Shown: positions 46,609 through 57,085, numbered from the stretch's first letter. The stretch is DNA of 64,000 nt from Paenibacillus abyssi (GCF_014640295.1 NZ_BMGR01000002.1:124001-188000), one strand, 5' to 3'. Notes: generated from the sequence alone by a model not told the origin. Numbers and translations: made by a program.

Positions 46609-48858
46609 ATGGCCGCTTCACCCCCCATCGCCGCACAACCGGATACTGACCGGCTTCATTCCCATTGTTGTTATTGCAGCATGCAATGCGGCGTGGATCT
46701 GATTCGAACTGAAAGGGATACCGGCCCCGCCTGGGAGGTGAAGCCGAGCCCGGACTTTCCGGTTGCTACAGGGCGACTGTGCCAAAAAGGCTTCAACTCG
46801 CTCGGCCACGTTGTTCACCCTGAGCGTCTGCTTGTTCCACAATGGCGCAAGCCTGAGCCCGGCAGTACAGGATCCGGGTGGCATCAAGCCTCCTGGGATC
46901 AGGCGCTTGATGAGATCGCCGGCCGCATTCAATCGATCCAGGCGCGTTATGGGCCCGATGCGGTGTCCGTCTTCGGCGGCGGCTCCCTCACAAATGAGGT
47001 ATGTTATTTGCTTGGCAAGTTCACGCGTGTCGCACTGCGTTCGCGTTATATCGATTACAACGGCCGCTTCTGCATGTCATCCGCTGCTGCAGCCCAAAAC
47101 AAAGCATTCGGCATCGATCGCGGCTTGAACGTTCCGCTCGAAGAGATCAGCCGCTCCAAGTTCATCATCCTGGCCGGCACGAACATCGCCGAATGCCAGC
47201 CAACTATGATGCCGTATTTGCTGGCCGCGAAAAAGCAAAACGCCATTATCGTCACGATCGATCCCCGCCAGACATTAACGTCCAAGATTGCGGATATTCA
47301 CGTTCCGCTTCAGCCAGGTTTCGATTCTGTATTCGTCAACGCCCTGCTGTATGTCATCCTGCAGGAAAAGCTATATGACCAAGCATTCGTTGAAGAGCAT
47401 ACAAACGGAATCGATGAGATCCATAAAGCGGTAAAGGCGTTTTCACCGGATAAAGTTTCCATGTATACCGGCATTCCGGTGGAGATGATCCGCACGATTG
47501 CGCGCGGCTTCGCCAAGGCGGAGAGCGGCATGGTCTTGACTGCGCGCGGCGTCGAGCAGCAGGTGAACGGTGTCGAGCATACGCTCAACTTCATTAATTT
47601 ATGCCTGCTCACCGGCAAAATCGGCAAGCCCGGCTGCGGGTATGGCGCCGTAACCGGCCAAGCCAACGGGCAAGGCGGCCGCGAACATGGGCTGAAGGCC
47701 GATCAGCTGCCCGGCTATCGGATGATCGACGATCCGGCCGCACGCGAGCATGTCGCCGGCGTCTGGGGCATCGATACCGCAGAACTGCCAGGCAAAGGCG
47801 TATCGGCTTACGAGCTGTTCGACAAAATCCATGATGGCGAGATCAAGGCAATGATCGTTCTCGGCTCCAACCCGGTCGTCTCAAGTCCGAACAGCGATCG
47901 CGCTATCGATGCACTGAAGAAGCTCGAGCTGCTCGTTGTCGTCGATCTGTTCGAGACCGAAACGGCTGAGCATGCACACTGGCTGCTGCCCGGCACCTCG
48001 TTCCTGGAGGCTGAAGGAACGCTTACCAATCTGGAAGGCCGTGTATTTCACCGGCCGCAAGCTTTTCTCCCGCCCGGCGAGAGTATGCCTGATTACAAGC
48101 TCATCTGTGAGCTTGCGGAGCGGCTTGGACGGGGGCAATATTTTCGTTTCGAGTCGCCCGAAGCGATATTCGATGAGCTTTGCCGCGCCTCAGCTGGCGG
48201 CAAAGCGGACTACAGCGGCATGAGCTACAGCCGCTTGCAAGCGGAGAAGGGGCTGTTCTGGCCCTGCCCCGCCCCGGATCACCCCGGGACGCCGCGCATG
48301 TTCGAGGACGGCGTATTCCGCCATCCCGATGGCCGCGCGAAGCTGCACGGCATCGTGCCCGGCATGCCGGCCGAAACGACGGATGCACTGTATCCGTATA
48401 TCTTGACGACCGGCCGGAACGGCAGTCACTACCTGAGCGGCACGCAAACCCGCCGTACCGAGGCGCTGATGAAGAAGACGCCGGTTCCCGTCGCAGAGAT
48501 CCACCCTTCGCTGGCCGAGAAGCTGCTGCTGCGCTTCGGGGACCGGGTACGGCTGACGACCCGCCGCGGCTCTCTGGTATTCGATGTGAAGATTTCCAAA
48601 GAGATTCATCCAACAACCGTGTTCGTGCCGTTTCATTGGGCAGGCGAGCATTCGATCAACCGGCTCACCAATGATGCGCTGCATCCGATCAGCCGGATGC
48701 CGGAGTTCAAGATCTGCGCGGTGCGCGTCGAGCGGGCCGACCGCGAAACCATTGCTTCCGACCCGGAGAATGCCGCAGAAACGGCACCCGATCCGGCTCC
48801 AGCCGGGAGCAAGTCCACTCGCGCCGGCGCACGGAGGCCGGCTGCGGCATCCAGCTAA
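46609..48858 (+). CDS. nasC: Assimilatory nitrate reductase catalytic subunit
   Basis: The 749-residue enzyme reduces nitrate to nitrite with a bis-MGD molybdenum cofactor and one [4Fe-4S] cluster held by C20, C23, C27 and C58. The family blocks YIDYNGRFCMSSAA (with the likely Mo-ligand Cys), TARGVEQQVNGVEHTLNF and LGSNPVVSSPNSDRA are present. No C-terminal BFD domain exists and no flavoprotein partner (NasB) lies in the window, so the electron donor is unknown. The last ~35 residues are a Pro/Ala/Arg-rich tail. AGGAGGG precedes the ATG. Confidence 0.95.
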   Translation: MAASPPIAAQPDTDRLHSHCCYCSMQCGVDLIRTERDTGPAWEVKPSPDFPVATGRLCQKGFNSLGHVVHPERLLVPQWRKPEPGSTGSGWHQASWDQALDEIAGRIQSIQARYGPDAVSVFGGGSLTNEVCYLLGKFTRVALRSRYIDYNGRFCMSSAAAAQNKAFGIDRGLNVPLEEISRSKFIILAGTNIAECQPTMMPYLLAAKKQNAIIVTIDPRQTLTSKIADIHVPLQPGFDSVFVNALLYVILQEKLYDQAFVEEHTNGIDEIHKAVKAFSPDKVSMYTGIPVEMIRTIARGFAKAESGMVLTARGVEQQVNGVEHTLNFINLCLLTGKIGKPGCGYGAVTGQANGQGGREHGLKADQLPGYRMIDDPAAREHVAGVWGIDTAELPGKGVSAYELFDKIHDGEIKAMIVLGSNPVVSSPNSDRAIDALKKLELLVVVDLFETETAEHAHWLLPGTSFLEAEGTLTNLEGRVFHRPQAFLPPGESMPDYKLICELAERLGRGQYFRFESPEAIFDELCRASAGGKADYSGMSYSRLQAEKGLFWPCPAPDHPGTPRMFEDGVFRHPDGRAKLHGIVPGMPAETTDALYPYILTTGRNGSHYLSGTQTRRTEALMKKTPVPVAEIHPSLAEKLLLRFGDRVRLTTRRGSLVFDVKISKEIHPTTVFVPFHWAGEHSINRLTNDALHPISRMPEFKICAVRVERADRETIASDPENAAETAPDPAPAGSKSTRAGARRPAAASS

Positions 48859-48983
48859 CGCCTCAGCGGCTGCTTCCTCCGATCCCAGCCGCAAACCGAG
48901 CGGGCGCGGCTGCGCGCGGCGAGCGAGGGTCACGGCTGACCACTCCCCACCCTCATGAGCGCCGCCCGTGCCCGCACAATAAC

Positions 48984-49029
48984 AAAAGAACTGCCCTCAA
49001 GGAATGGATCCCTTCCGGGCAGTTCTTTT
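48984..49029. terminator. Bidirectional terminator between nasC and the response regulator gene
   Basis: A perfect 13-bp stem (AAAAGAACTGCCC with GGGCAGTTCTTTT) surrounds a 20-nt loop, with U-runs for both converging transcripts. Confidence 0.93.
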
Positions 49030-49036
49030 CTTGTTT

Positions 49037-50149
49037 TCATCCGTTAATATAATGTTCAAACTTTTTAAGCACCTTCGACGGCACCTCAATACCGAGCTCA
49101 TTCCTGTATTGGAGTTGAAATGCTTGCATAAATTCTACCGCCTTCACGACCTGTCCATCCAGCGTGTAGATTTCGGCGACTTCCAGGCCATACTGCTCAT
49201 TCAGCGGATCATGCGCCTGGCGTCTCTTCGCGAGCTCAAGAGCTTTGCGATACTCCCGCCTTTGCTTATGCAGGTCGATCAGGTCCGATATCATCCATAA
49301 GAAGCGCTGCCGGCACCGCTCTCTTCGATCCAGCACCCACAATGCGTCATACCCGCCAAGCAGCTCCCCTTCATACAAAGCAACCGCTTCGTTCAATGCC
49401 GATTCGTCCTTCTCCCCTTGCGCCGCCAATTGCTCGAACCGCTGCAGATCGCTCTTTACGCCTGCCAGCTCCAGCCGGTACATTTTCTGATCGAATACAA
49501 CCGAGATCCGGTCAGCCAGCGCTGCGTTAGTCAAACTTTTCCGGATTTGATATACACAGGTATGAATATATTTTTTGGCCTTATCATAATTCGAATCGGG
49601 GAATATGTCTTCCATTAATTGATCCAGGCTGACCGCTCCATGGAGATATAAATAAATGAACAGCTCTTCCACTTTCACAGTACTCCATCTGGCCAAGCCC
49701 AGAGGCCCTTGCAGCGCAAACCGACCGAAGCACTGCATAACAGCGTCTGCCGCCTGCTCGCTTCGCCCCCGCCCGATAGCCGCCTCTCTTCGGCTGCGGA
49801 CACGGTTCCATGCCTTGAGCAGCCGTTCAGGAATGACCGGCTTCAGCAAATAGTCTGTCGCGCTTACATCGAAAGCGGCCAGCGCATATTGCTCATACGC
49901 GGTGACAAACACCACCTCGATCTCCGGCCGTACAGAAAGAAGCTGTTCCGCCATTTTAAGCCCGGTAATTCCAGGCATCTGAATATCGAGAAAAACAATC
50001 TCCGGCCGTGTTGTGATGATCGCCTGCAGCGCCTCTGTCGGATCGGAATAAACGTCGATAGATCCAATATCCGGCAGCTTTCCCGTAAGCTCTTGCATTT
50101 CATCAAGCGCCGGAAGCTCGTCATCTACGATAACAATGTTAATGCTCAT
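49037..50149 (-). CDS. Response regulator with SARP-type winged helix and BTAD domain
   Basis: The receiver (residues 1-120) has D9/D10, the phosphoacceptor D55 (VFLDIQMPG) and K107 in YLLKPV. A winged-helix region (KVEELFIYLYLHGAVSLDQL to IRKSLTNAAL) and a bacterial transcriptional-activation (BTAD) helical domain to the C-terminus follow. This receiver-SARP layout is common in Paenibacillaceae. It overlaps the sensor kinase gene by 11 nt, so the two form a pair. The target genes are unknown. Confidence 0.92.
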   Translation of the reverse strand: MSINIVIVDDELPALDEMQELTGKLPDIGSIDVYSDPTEALQAIITTRPEIVFLDIQMPGITGLKMAEQLLSVRPEIEVVFVTAYEQYALAAFDVSATDYLLKPVIPERLLKAWNRVRSRREAAIGRGRSEQAADAVMQCFGRFALQGPLGLARWSTVKVEELFIYLYLHGAVSLDQLMEDIFPDSNYDKAKKYIHTCVYQIRKSLTNAALADRISVVFDQKMYRLELAGVKSDLQRFEQLAAQGEKDESALNEAVALYEGELLGGYDALWVLDRRERCRQRFLWMISDLIDLHKQRREYRKALELAKRRQAHDPLNEQYGLEVAEIYTLDGQVVKAVEFMQAFQLQYRNELGIEVPSKVLKKFEHYING

Positions 50150-53100
50150 TACGGATGTCCCTCCCCTTCCAAGGAATGCTGAAGCTTACGATCGTGCCCC
50201 CGCCTTCGCGCTGTTTGATGCGGAATGACTGACCATAGGTATGGAGCAGGCGGCGATTTATATTTTGCAGCCCGATACCGGTCCGGTCCGCATCCTGTGA
50301 ATAGGAGGAGCCCGTCATTACTTCAGCTATCCGTTCCGGTTCCATTCCTTTCCCGTCATCGGCGATCGTGATCACCACTTGGTCCCGTTCGATCATTGTA
50401 CGAATCCATACATTCCCTCCGGCGGGCTTCTCCATTAATCCATGCCGCACGGCATTCTCGACTAACGGCTGGATGACAAGCGGCGGCAGCATGAAATCTG
50501 CGGCTTGCAGTTCATAATGAACGGACAACCGATCCCCAAAGCGCGCCCTCTCCAGCGCAAGATACGCTCTGACAAGCTGAATTTCTTTGTCAAAGGTTAT
50601 CATTTGCTCGCGATTTTCAAAATCAAAGCTTCCTCTCAGAAAATTGCTGAGCTCGCGAAGCAAGCTTTGCGTTTGTTCGACATCCCGTTTACTCATCCAT
50701 ATGATTGTATTTATCGCATTATACAGAAAATGAGGCTTGATCTGGGCACGCAGCATGGAAACCTCCGATTGCACGAGCATCGAAACGCTCCGTTTCAACT
50801 GGACAAGCGTCCGGACCCTTGCCCTCAATTCATTCCAATCGTAAGGCTTCAGAATAAAATCATTCGCCCCTGCGGCAAATCCAGCCTCGTGAAAGTGATA
50901 CTCCGTACCCGCCGTAACAATCAGAATCGGCAGCTCGACTTGACTGTAGCTTTTCCTAATCACCCTGCACAGCTCAAATCCGGACATGCTCGGCATCATG
51001 ACATCCATGATACACAGATCAAAGCGGTTTCCTCCCTTGAGCGCCTCCAATGCCTCTTCGCCGCTTTCGGCACTCACATAACCGAAACCTTCGCCATCCA
51101 GCATATTGCATAAAATTTTCAGGCTGACATAATCATCATCGACAAGTAGGATCCGGAACTCATTCTTTCCTTCGAACCGCGCGGCTTCCTCTTTGCTCCT
51201 CTTCGTTTTATCACCACCGCCTGCAGCCACTGGTTCCACACTGACCTCATCGGTTTGAAGCTGATTATCCAGCGAATAAGGCATCGAAAACCGGAAACGG
51301 CTGCCCTCCCCAACAACAGACTGGACCTCGATCCGTCCCCCATGGAGTTCGACCAGTTGCTTTGTAATGGACAGCCCAAGGCCAAGGCCTTCGCTGTAAC
51401 CGCCCGGCCTATGAACATCCTGCTCATAATCTTGGAAAATGACGCTTAGCTTGTTCGGAGATATGCCTCTCCCGGTATCCGCAACGGTAATCCATACCTC
51501 ATTTCCCATACGCTCACCGCTAATTCTAATCTCGCCTGTATTGGTATGCTTATAAGCGTTATCGATCAAATTATACAAAATTTGCATCAGCCGGTTCTCG
51601 TCTGCCTGCAAGATATAATGATTAAGCGGAAGGCTGTTCATAACCTTCACATTTGTTTTCCTGTATAGATGCCGGAACACTTCAAGCACGACATCGACTG
51701 CGCGGGCTAGATCTACCGGCACCCTTAAGAGCTTGATTCTGCCCTGCTTAAGCTGCTCATAGTCAAGGATATCCTTCACGAGAAAGGAGAGCCTTCGAGC
51801 CGTTAAGGCAATTAACCGCAGGTCTTCTTGCTGTCTTTCCTGTATCGATTGACCGCCTCCTTCCAATATCGACTGAGCGATATTCATGATGGCATTGAGC
51901 GGCGTCTTGAACTCGTGGGAGGTTTTGACCAGAAATTCATCCTTGTCCCTGTCCTTTTGCTTTAATTGGCGGGATAGCTCCTTAATCGTTATATAAGCTT
52001 GAGAATGCCGCCTCGACAGAAATAATCCTTGCGTAAGCACAAAAATTGGAATGGCAATCGGCGGCATTTCATATAAGTCCACGCCCATTTCCATACTGAC
52101 AAACAGATTCAGAATGAACTGCAATGCCGCTACAATACCGACATAGAGATAAAAGGAGCCTGGAATTTTCCGCGCCAGGACACGCACCAGTATGATTGTT
52201 ATGAGGATCAAATGCAGAAAGACGAGAATGAAAAAAATATAGGCCACGAATGAAAAAATAGCCACACCCGTTACTAAAGTAAAAAGTGCCAGCCCTATAC
52301 TGAACCACTTGGACCAGATCAGCAGCTTTTTCGAAAAGGGCTGGTCTAACACGTGATAAAGATAGCCAATCAGCGCCCAATAAGTAAAGATGGAAGAAAC
52401 CATCTGAATTCTAGTGAACCATTCATAGGAGATAGCCGGATACATCGTGAACAGCAATTTTTCACTATGGGTAACGATAAATGCCGCCCCGCAAAAGCAT
52501 AACATCGCGAAAAACGAGGAAGCTTTGTCCCACCTGCGCTGAAAGCTTAAACCTAAAAAATAGATGCCGAGCAGCGCCAACGAAGAGGCCAGAGCGGTGT
52601 CATAGCTTTTGTTGCGCTGTTCCATATCGTTGATCGCATCGTATTTGCCTAATAAAAGAGAAGATGTGATGCCGCTGGAGAGGTAATGGAAATTGGCCAT
52701 CTGAACCACAATATCAGCTTCGCCGGTGCTTGCTTGGAAATAAACGGTATACGGTTTATTGCGGGGAATCGCGTCCCCCTTCGTCGTTGCGGGCGATCCG
52801 CTGGACCCCAGCAGCTCACCGTTAACGTACAATTTGCTGGACGTGCGCAGATTGGTCATTTTCAGGCCGTAGACTGTGGTGCCGTCATGCTCAGGCAATC
52901 GCAATTGAACCCGGTATGTCGCATAACCGTGCCTTTCCCAATGTGTATCACTTAACAACGGTACGCTCCATTGCGAAGGTACATCGATATATTCCGGTCC
53001 GATGGCTGAAACCGGCAGCGGGAAATGACTCGGGAGAAGCAGCCGGTTCCAATAAAATTCCCACTGTCCATCGAGCTCGGCCGTTGTAAGCGAATCAAAT

Positions 53101-53252
53101 TCGCAGCCGCTCAGGTCAATCCATCCAGGCGAAACTTGGGAACATGAATCCTTCTGATAGATTAGCAGGGGGAGAAGCAGCGCGGCAAGCATTACAGCCA
53201 CCCATACAACATATGAAGAACGCCGCAAAAGGGAAGAATATCGCTTTTTCAT
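50139..53252 (-). CDS. Hybrid sensor kinase with 7TM sensor, HisKA kinase, receiver and second LytS-type kinase
   Basis: The 1037-residue protein has a membrane helix (14-32), an extracytoplasmic galactose-binding-like DISM domain (about 60-205) and seven helices (about 215-415). A HisKA domain follows (H446 in TSHEFKTP) with ATPase NLIDNAYKH and GLGLGLSITKQL. Then a receiver (D750 in LCIMDVMMP), and finally a complete LytS/YehU-type kinase with H841 (QIKPHFLYNAINTI) and its own ATPase (QPLVENAVRHGL; GIGLQNINRRL). Two distinct kinase modules in one chain are unusual. The partner is the overlapping response regulator. Confidence 0.92.
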   Translation of the reverse strand: MKKRYSSLLRRSSYVVWVAVMLAALLLPLLIYQKDSCSQVSPGWIDLSGCEFDSLTTAELDGQWEFYWNRLLLPSHFPLPVSAIGPEYIDVPSQWSVPLLSDTHWERHGYATYRVQLRLPEHDGTTVYGLKMTNLRTSSKLYVNGELLGSSGSPATTKGDAIPRNKPYTVYFQASTGEADIVVQMANFHYLSSGITSSLLLGKYDAINDMEQRNKSYDTALASSLALLGIYFLGLSFQRRWDKASSFFAMLCFCGAAFIVTHSEKLLFTMYPAISYEWFTRIQMVSSIFTYWALIGYLYHVLDQPFSKKLLIWSKWFSIGLALFTLVTGVAIFSFVAYIFFILVFLHLILITIILVRVLARKIPGSFYLYVGIVAALQFILNLFVSMEMGVDLYEMPPIAIPIFVLTQGLFLSRRHSQAYITIKELSRQLKQKDRDKDEFLVKTSHEFKTPLNAIMNIAQSILEGGGQSIQERQQEDLRLIALTARRLSFLVKDILDYEQLKQGRIKLLRVPVDLARAVDVVLEVFRHLYRKTNVKVMNSLPLNHYILQADENRLMQILYNLIDNAYKHTNTGEIRISGERMGNEVWITVADTGRGISPNKLSVIFQDYEQDVHRPGGYSEGLGLGLSITKQLVELHGGRIEVQSVVGEGSRFRFSMPYSLDNQLQTDEVSVEPVAAGGGDKTKRSKEEAARFEGKNEFRILLVDDDYVSLKILCNMLDGEGFGYVSAESGEEALEALKGGNRFDLCIMDVMMPSMSGFELCRVIRKSYSQVELPILIVTAGTEYHFHEAGFAAGANDFILKPYDWNELRARVRTLVQLKRSVSMLVQSEVSMLRAQIKPHFLYNAINTIIWMSKRDVEQTQSLLRELSNFLRGSFDFENREQMITFDKEIQLVRAYLALERARFGDRLSVHYELQAADFMLPPLVIQPLVENAVRHGLMEKPAGGNVWIRTMIERDQVVITIADDGKGMEPERIAEVMTGSSYSQDADRTGIGLQNINRRLLHTYGQSFRIKQREGGGTIVSFSIPWKGRDIRNEH

Positions 53253-53462
53253 GGCTTCTGATTCTCTCTTAATTTAAAGTGGCTTTAGTAATTCCTTCAT
53301 CATAGCCGCTCCTGCCATTTATGTCCAGTTATTATGGATGACTTGAAAGTGGTTCATTCAGCCTATTTTATATAGTAGGACTTGTCGAATATAATGTAAT
53401 TTGCCGATTTACCGATAAATAGGTAGAATATATCATTGACAGATAATATGATGGAGGAAACG

Positions 53463-55571
53463 ATGATGGGATGGTATCATAACCGCAGTGTAAAGACAAA
53501 ATTGATTGCCACGCTTGGACTGGTCATGCTGCTTGCATTTGGCGCATTGATCGGTACGAATGTGATTCAGCTTTATAATGTAAGCATTGCAAATGGAGAG
53601 TACGCCGCCAGGGAAGAAGCAATGAAAGGAGCCGCGGGCTTCGAGAAGCAATTGAATGCCTATTCGTCATCGCTCCATACCTTGGAGCAGCTGCTCATCG
53701 ACGCAAGTAAGGAGCAGTTGCTCAGCCGCGAAGATGCCGTGCAGATCCTCACTGCAGAGCTGCTGCGCCATCCGCATGCCCAAGGCATATTCACCATTTG
53801 GGAGCCAAATACATTTGACGGACAGGATGCAGCGAATAAAAACAATCAAGGATACGGCGATGAGAGCGGCCGATTCTCGCCATTTATTACGCGCAGCGGC
53901 GATACCGTTGCCGTCGCGCCGCTGTCAGGTTACGAAACAGAGGGAAGCGGCGATTACTACCTCATTCCGAAATCGACCAAGCAGCCTTATTGGGGGGAGC
54001 CTTTTCCGTTTTCAATCAATGGCGCAGAAAAGGTAATGACTTCAATCGTCCTGCCCATTCTTGATGAACAGGAAACATTTCAAGGCATCATTGGCATCAT
54101 GTTATCCCTGGAGCAGCTGCAGCAGACAGCCATCGAATTGGATCCTTTTGGCGGATTCACCTCGATCATCTCAAGCGATGGCATGATGGTTGCAAATGGA
54201 AGATATCCCGACGAAATCATGACCCATTACGGCGAGCATAGCGAGGAACGCAGCCTTATATGGTCGAGTGTGCAGCAGGGAGATCTGACGCACTATTCGC
54301 TGGATCGTTCAGGGGCTGAAGTCATCCGCCTCTTCACTCCCGTCTTCATAGATGAAGTGGAAAACCCTTGGATGCTGTCTACGGTCATTAACAGATCCGT
54401 CATTCTGGAAGGCTTTTATAATGAATTAACGAACTCTATTATTATCGCAGTCGTCGCTTTGCTGCTGCTTGCCGCACTTCTCTATTTCAGCATTCAATCT
54501 ATTGTGAAGCAGCTAAGAGCAGTTAATGCGATGTCGCAGCGATTGTCCGAAGGCGATTTTACGAATAAGCTCACGGTCAAGCATCGCGATGAATTCGGAT
54601 TAATGGCCGGGCATTTGAATGACATGATTGAAAATCTGCGCCAAACGGTGCGAAAAGTAAGCGAGCATTCGCTGTCCGTTGGCGCCACATCGGAGCAGTT
54701 GATGGCCAGCGCAGAGCAGACAAGCCAAGCCGCCGAGACGATCGCTTCTTCGATTCAGGAAGTCGCTTCCGGCGCGGAAACACAGCGCCAGAACGCGCAG
54801 GAGAGCTCGCGCGCGATGACGGAGATGGCTGTCGGCATCCAGCGAATCGCGGAATCCGCTTCAAGCGTTTCCGATTCGACATCGGCTGTATCGGGGAAAA
54901 CGCGTGAAGGACATTCACATATCCAATCCGCAGTTCAGCAAATATCGGTTGTAGCCGCCTCAGTGGAATCGTCATCCGAGGTCATCAAACGGCTCAGCGA
55001 GCAATCGGATACGATCGGGAAATTCGTTCAGGTGATCACAGGCATCAGCTCCCAGACGAATATTCTTGCCCTGAACGCAGCGATCGAAGCCTCACGGGTG
55101 GGCGAGCATGGACGCGGCTTTGCCGTTGTGGCGGAGGAAGTCCGCAAGCTGGCCGTTCAATCGAATGAGGCTGCCATACAGATTGCCGAGCTCGTCGAAA
55201 GCATCCAGCTTGAGACGAAGCAGGCTGTGGAAGCCATGCAGCAAGGCAGCGTTGACGTTGCTCAAGGCGTCCGCAGCGTGCAAGAAAGCGGCCAGATCTT
55301 CGCCTCCATTCTGCACGAGATGGAAACTGTCAGCACGCAAATCAGCGAGGTTTCCGCCGCCGCAGAACAGATGTCGGCAAGCAGCGAGCAGGTCTCCGCG
55401 ACGATCACCCAGCTGGAACATATCGCGGATACGTCGGCGGACAACGCCCAAAGCGTCGCCTCCGCATCCGAGGAACAGCTCGCCACGATGGAAGAGATCA
55501 ACGCCGCAGCCACCTCCTTATCCGCTATGGTTCAGGAATTGATTGAATTGATGGAGAAATTCAAGACTTAA
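53463..55571 (+). CDS. Methyl-accepting chemotaxis protein
   Basis: The 702-residue receptor has two membrane helices (about 12-35 and 325-345) enclosing a dCache-type periplasmic sensor ([21 protein letters not shown] is typical), a HAMP domain ([20 protein letters not shown]), and a signalling domain. The hairpin tip reads [36 protein letters not shown]. The start ATG 53463 follows GGAGG by 5 nt; ATG 53466 is equally possible. It is divergent from the hybrid kinase gene. The ligand is unknown. Confidence 0.93.
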   Translation: MMGWYHNRSVKTKLIATLGLVMLLAFGALIGTNVIQLYNVSIANGEYAAREEAMKGAAGFEKQLNAYSSSLHTLEQLLIDASKEQLLSREDAVQILTAELLRHPHAQGIFTIWEPNTFDGQDAANKNNQGYGDESGRFSPFITRSGDTVAVAPLSGYETEGSGDYYLIPKSTKQPYWGEPFPFSINGAEKVMTSIVLPILDEQETFQGIIGIMLSLEQLQQTAIELDPFGGFTSIISSDGMMVANGRYPDEIMTHYGEHSEERSLIWSSVQQGDLTHYSLDRSGAEVIRLFTPVFIDEVENPWMLSTVINRSVILEGFYNELTNSIIIAVVALLLLAALLYFSIQSIVKQLRAVNAMSQRLSEGDFTNKLTVKHRDEFGLMAGHLNDMIENLRQTVRKVSEHSLSVGATSEQLMASAEQTSQAAETIASSIQEVASGAETQRQNAQESSRAMTEMAVGIQRIAESASSVSDSTSAVSGKTREGHSHIQSAVQQISVVAASVESSSEVIKRLSEQSDTIGKFVQVITGISSQTNILALNAAIEASRVGEHGRGFAVVAEEVRKLAVQSNEAAIQIAELVESIQLETKQAVEAMQQGSVDVAQGVRSVQESGQIFASILHEMETVSTQISEVSAAAEQMSASSEQVSATITQLEHIADTSADNAQSVASASEEQLATMEEINAAATSLSAMVQELIELMEKFKT

Positions 55572-55974
55572 GTTAGCCGATGAATATTAGATAAGAAGAA
55601 GGGGGTGTCCCATAAGTCATCGATGATGACGATGGGATAGCCCCTTTCTCTTAAAAGCATTGGTTGTACCGCATGCACTGCGCAGTCGAATGTTCTTCCG
55701 ATCGCTGTTGTTCCCGGATTCCCTTGCATGAACAGGCCGAGGTCGGAATCCGGGAACAAAGGCGACCGCTGACGCTTCTCCAGAATCATTCGATCTGCTT
55801 CGTTTAGGCGTAACCGTTTCTTTTCTAAAAACAAACAAACAGAAGCCTTTCCTTGTTAACATGTAAACCCTTTATTTCTGTACCTTCCAGCGCTGGTGCG
55901 ATTTACTTGTTTCAAAACGGCTGCTAGAAGTGAAGTAATCGTATGATGCTTATTGCAGGTAAGGGGTTTTTATC
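55572..55974. other. 403-nt gap between chemoreceptor and acyltransferase genes
   Basis: It begins with a strong terminator (55598-55650). The rest holds a minus-strand frame of 88 codons (55568-55834) without a recognisable ribosome binding site or family similarity, which I do not call as a gene. The region 55850-55960 is AT-rich and likely contains the acyltransferase promoter. Confidence 0.5.
55598..55650 (+). terminator. Terminator after the chemoreceptor gene
   Basis: AAGGGG-TCCCAT and ATGGGA-CCCCTTT pair as an imperfect stem topped by GTCATC/GATGAC, followed by TTTCTCTT. The GGGTGTCCCATAAGTC wording also resembles ends of some insertion sequences, but no transposase is present. Confidence 0.7.
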
Positions 55975-57012
55975 ATGTGCTCAAGAGATCATCACTTTGA
56001 CAATATAAAGTTTTTTCTTATCGCTCTGGTTGTCATCGGCCATACGATTGAACCATTAATCGATGATCAATATATGAAGTCTATTTATTTCGTGATCTAT
56101 ACCTTCCATATCCCGCTATTCGCCTTTATATCCGGTTACTTCTCCAAAAAGATAGAGGCCGGCGATTATACGGAAAAGATCATCAGCAGATTAGCCGTTC
56201 CCTATGTGCTGCTTGAGCTCGCGTATTCTCTGTTTGATTATTTTTTGTTCAAACGGGAACAATTTGTTGTTTCATTTTTTACTCCGTACTGGATCATGTG
56301 GTTCTTATTCAGTTTAATTCTATGGAAGATTATTCTTCCCTACGTGATCAAGTTTCGCTTTGCGCTGCCCTTATCGATCATCTTAGCCATCCTGATCGGT
56401 TATGCCGAAGATGTTGGTTATTACGCGAGCATCTCCCGGACCTTTGTCTTCTTCCCGTTTTTTCTTGCGGGATATTACTTCGACAAACGATATTTGGATA
56501 AGCTTTATGCACCTGTTTTCCGGTTTTCATCGGCTGCAGGCTTTATCATCCTATTTCTTGCATTCTACTATTATGGGTCTGAAATAAATGTACAATGGTT
56601 CTACGGCAGTGTGTCCTACGCAGCGCTTGGTCTACATGAGTGGTATGCCGGTATGTACCGCTTCGCTTTGTTTTTATTATCTGTTGTCATGGGCTTCTGC
56701 GCCATCCTGTTAATTCCAAGGAACAAAGTCGCTTTCTTCACAGATATGGGCAGGAACACGCTCTATGCTTTCTTGCTTCACGGATTCATCATACGGTATC
56801 TGTTCCATGCCGGTTTCTATGGTCAGATGACCACACCATCCGACAGATTTTTGCTCATTCCGCTTGGCTTCTCCCTGGCTGCTGCATTGTCGCTGAATAG
56901 GGTTCAAACCTTATTCGCCTGGATGGCCCAGCCTAAGCTCGACTTTATTTTTAAAGACGTCCACAGGAATTCATCCGTTACAAGGAGCTCACAAATGACC
57001 AAAAGAAGCTGA
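55975..57012 (+). CDS. Acyltransferase family 3 membrane protein
   Basis: The 345-residue protein has about ten membrane helices. The family 3 acyltransferase features are an N-terminal FDNIKFFLIALVVIGHTIEP with the catalytic-type histidine after the first helix, FHIPLFAFISGYF, and NTLYAFLLHGFIIRYLF near the C-terminus. Such enzymes O-acylate surface glycans, and the nearby rhamnose/glycan cluster could supply a substrate, but this gene is transcribed in the opposite direction. AAGGGG lies 8 nt before the ATG. Confidence 0.88.
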   Translation: MCSRDHHFDNIKFFLIALVVIGHTIEPLIDDQYMKSIYFVIYTFHIPLFAFISGYFSKKIEAGDYTEKIISRLAVPYVLLELAYSLFDYFLFKREQFVVSFFTPYWIMWFLFSLILWKIILPYVIKFRFALPLSIILAILIGYAEDVGYYASISRTFVFFPFFLAGYYFDKRYLDKLYAPVFRFSSAAGFIILFLAFYYYGSEINVQWFYGSVSYAALGLHEWYAGMYRFALFLLSVVMGFCAILLIPRNKVAFFTDMGRNTLYAFLLHGFIIRYLFHAGFYGQMTTPSDRFLLIPLGFSLAAALSLNRVQTLFAWMAQPKLDFIFKDVHRNSSVTRSSQMTKRS

Positions 57013-57043
57013 TTGCGATACTCGATTAAATGAAGCACTTATC

Positions 57044-57085
57044 AAAAAAGACTCCCCAATTTATCAATTTATGGAGGAGTCTTTA
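57044..57085. terminator. Bidirectional terminator between the acyltransferase gene and mobA
   Basis: AAAGACTCC (57048-57056) and GGAGTCTTT (57076-57084) pair perfectly, with A/T runs on both sides. Confidence 0.88.

Noticed and set aside
53375-53412. Sigma-D-type promoter before the chemoreceptor gene
   Set aside because: A GCCGAT -10-like element exists at 53403, but the TAAA -35 at the right distance is missing.
55601-55645. Insertion-sequence-like end (GGGTGTCCCATAAGTC)
   Set aside because: The wording resembles ends of some IS elements, but there is no second end, target duplication or transposase; a terminator explains the palindrome.
55568-55834. Minus-strand frame of 88 codons next to the chemoreceptor gene
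   Set aside because: It overlaps the chemoreceptor stop and its terminator, lacks a ribosome binding site and shows no family motif.
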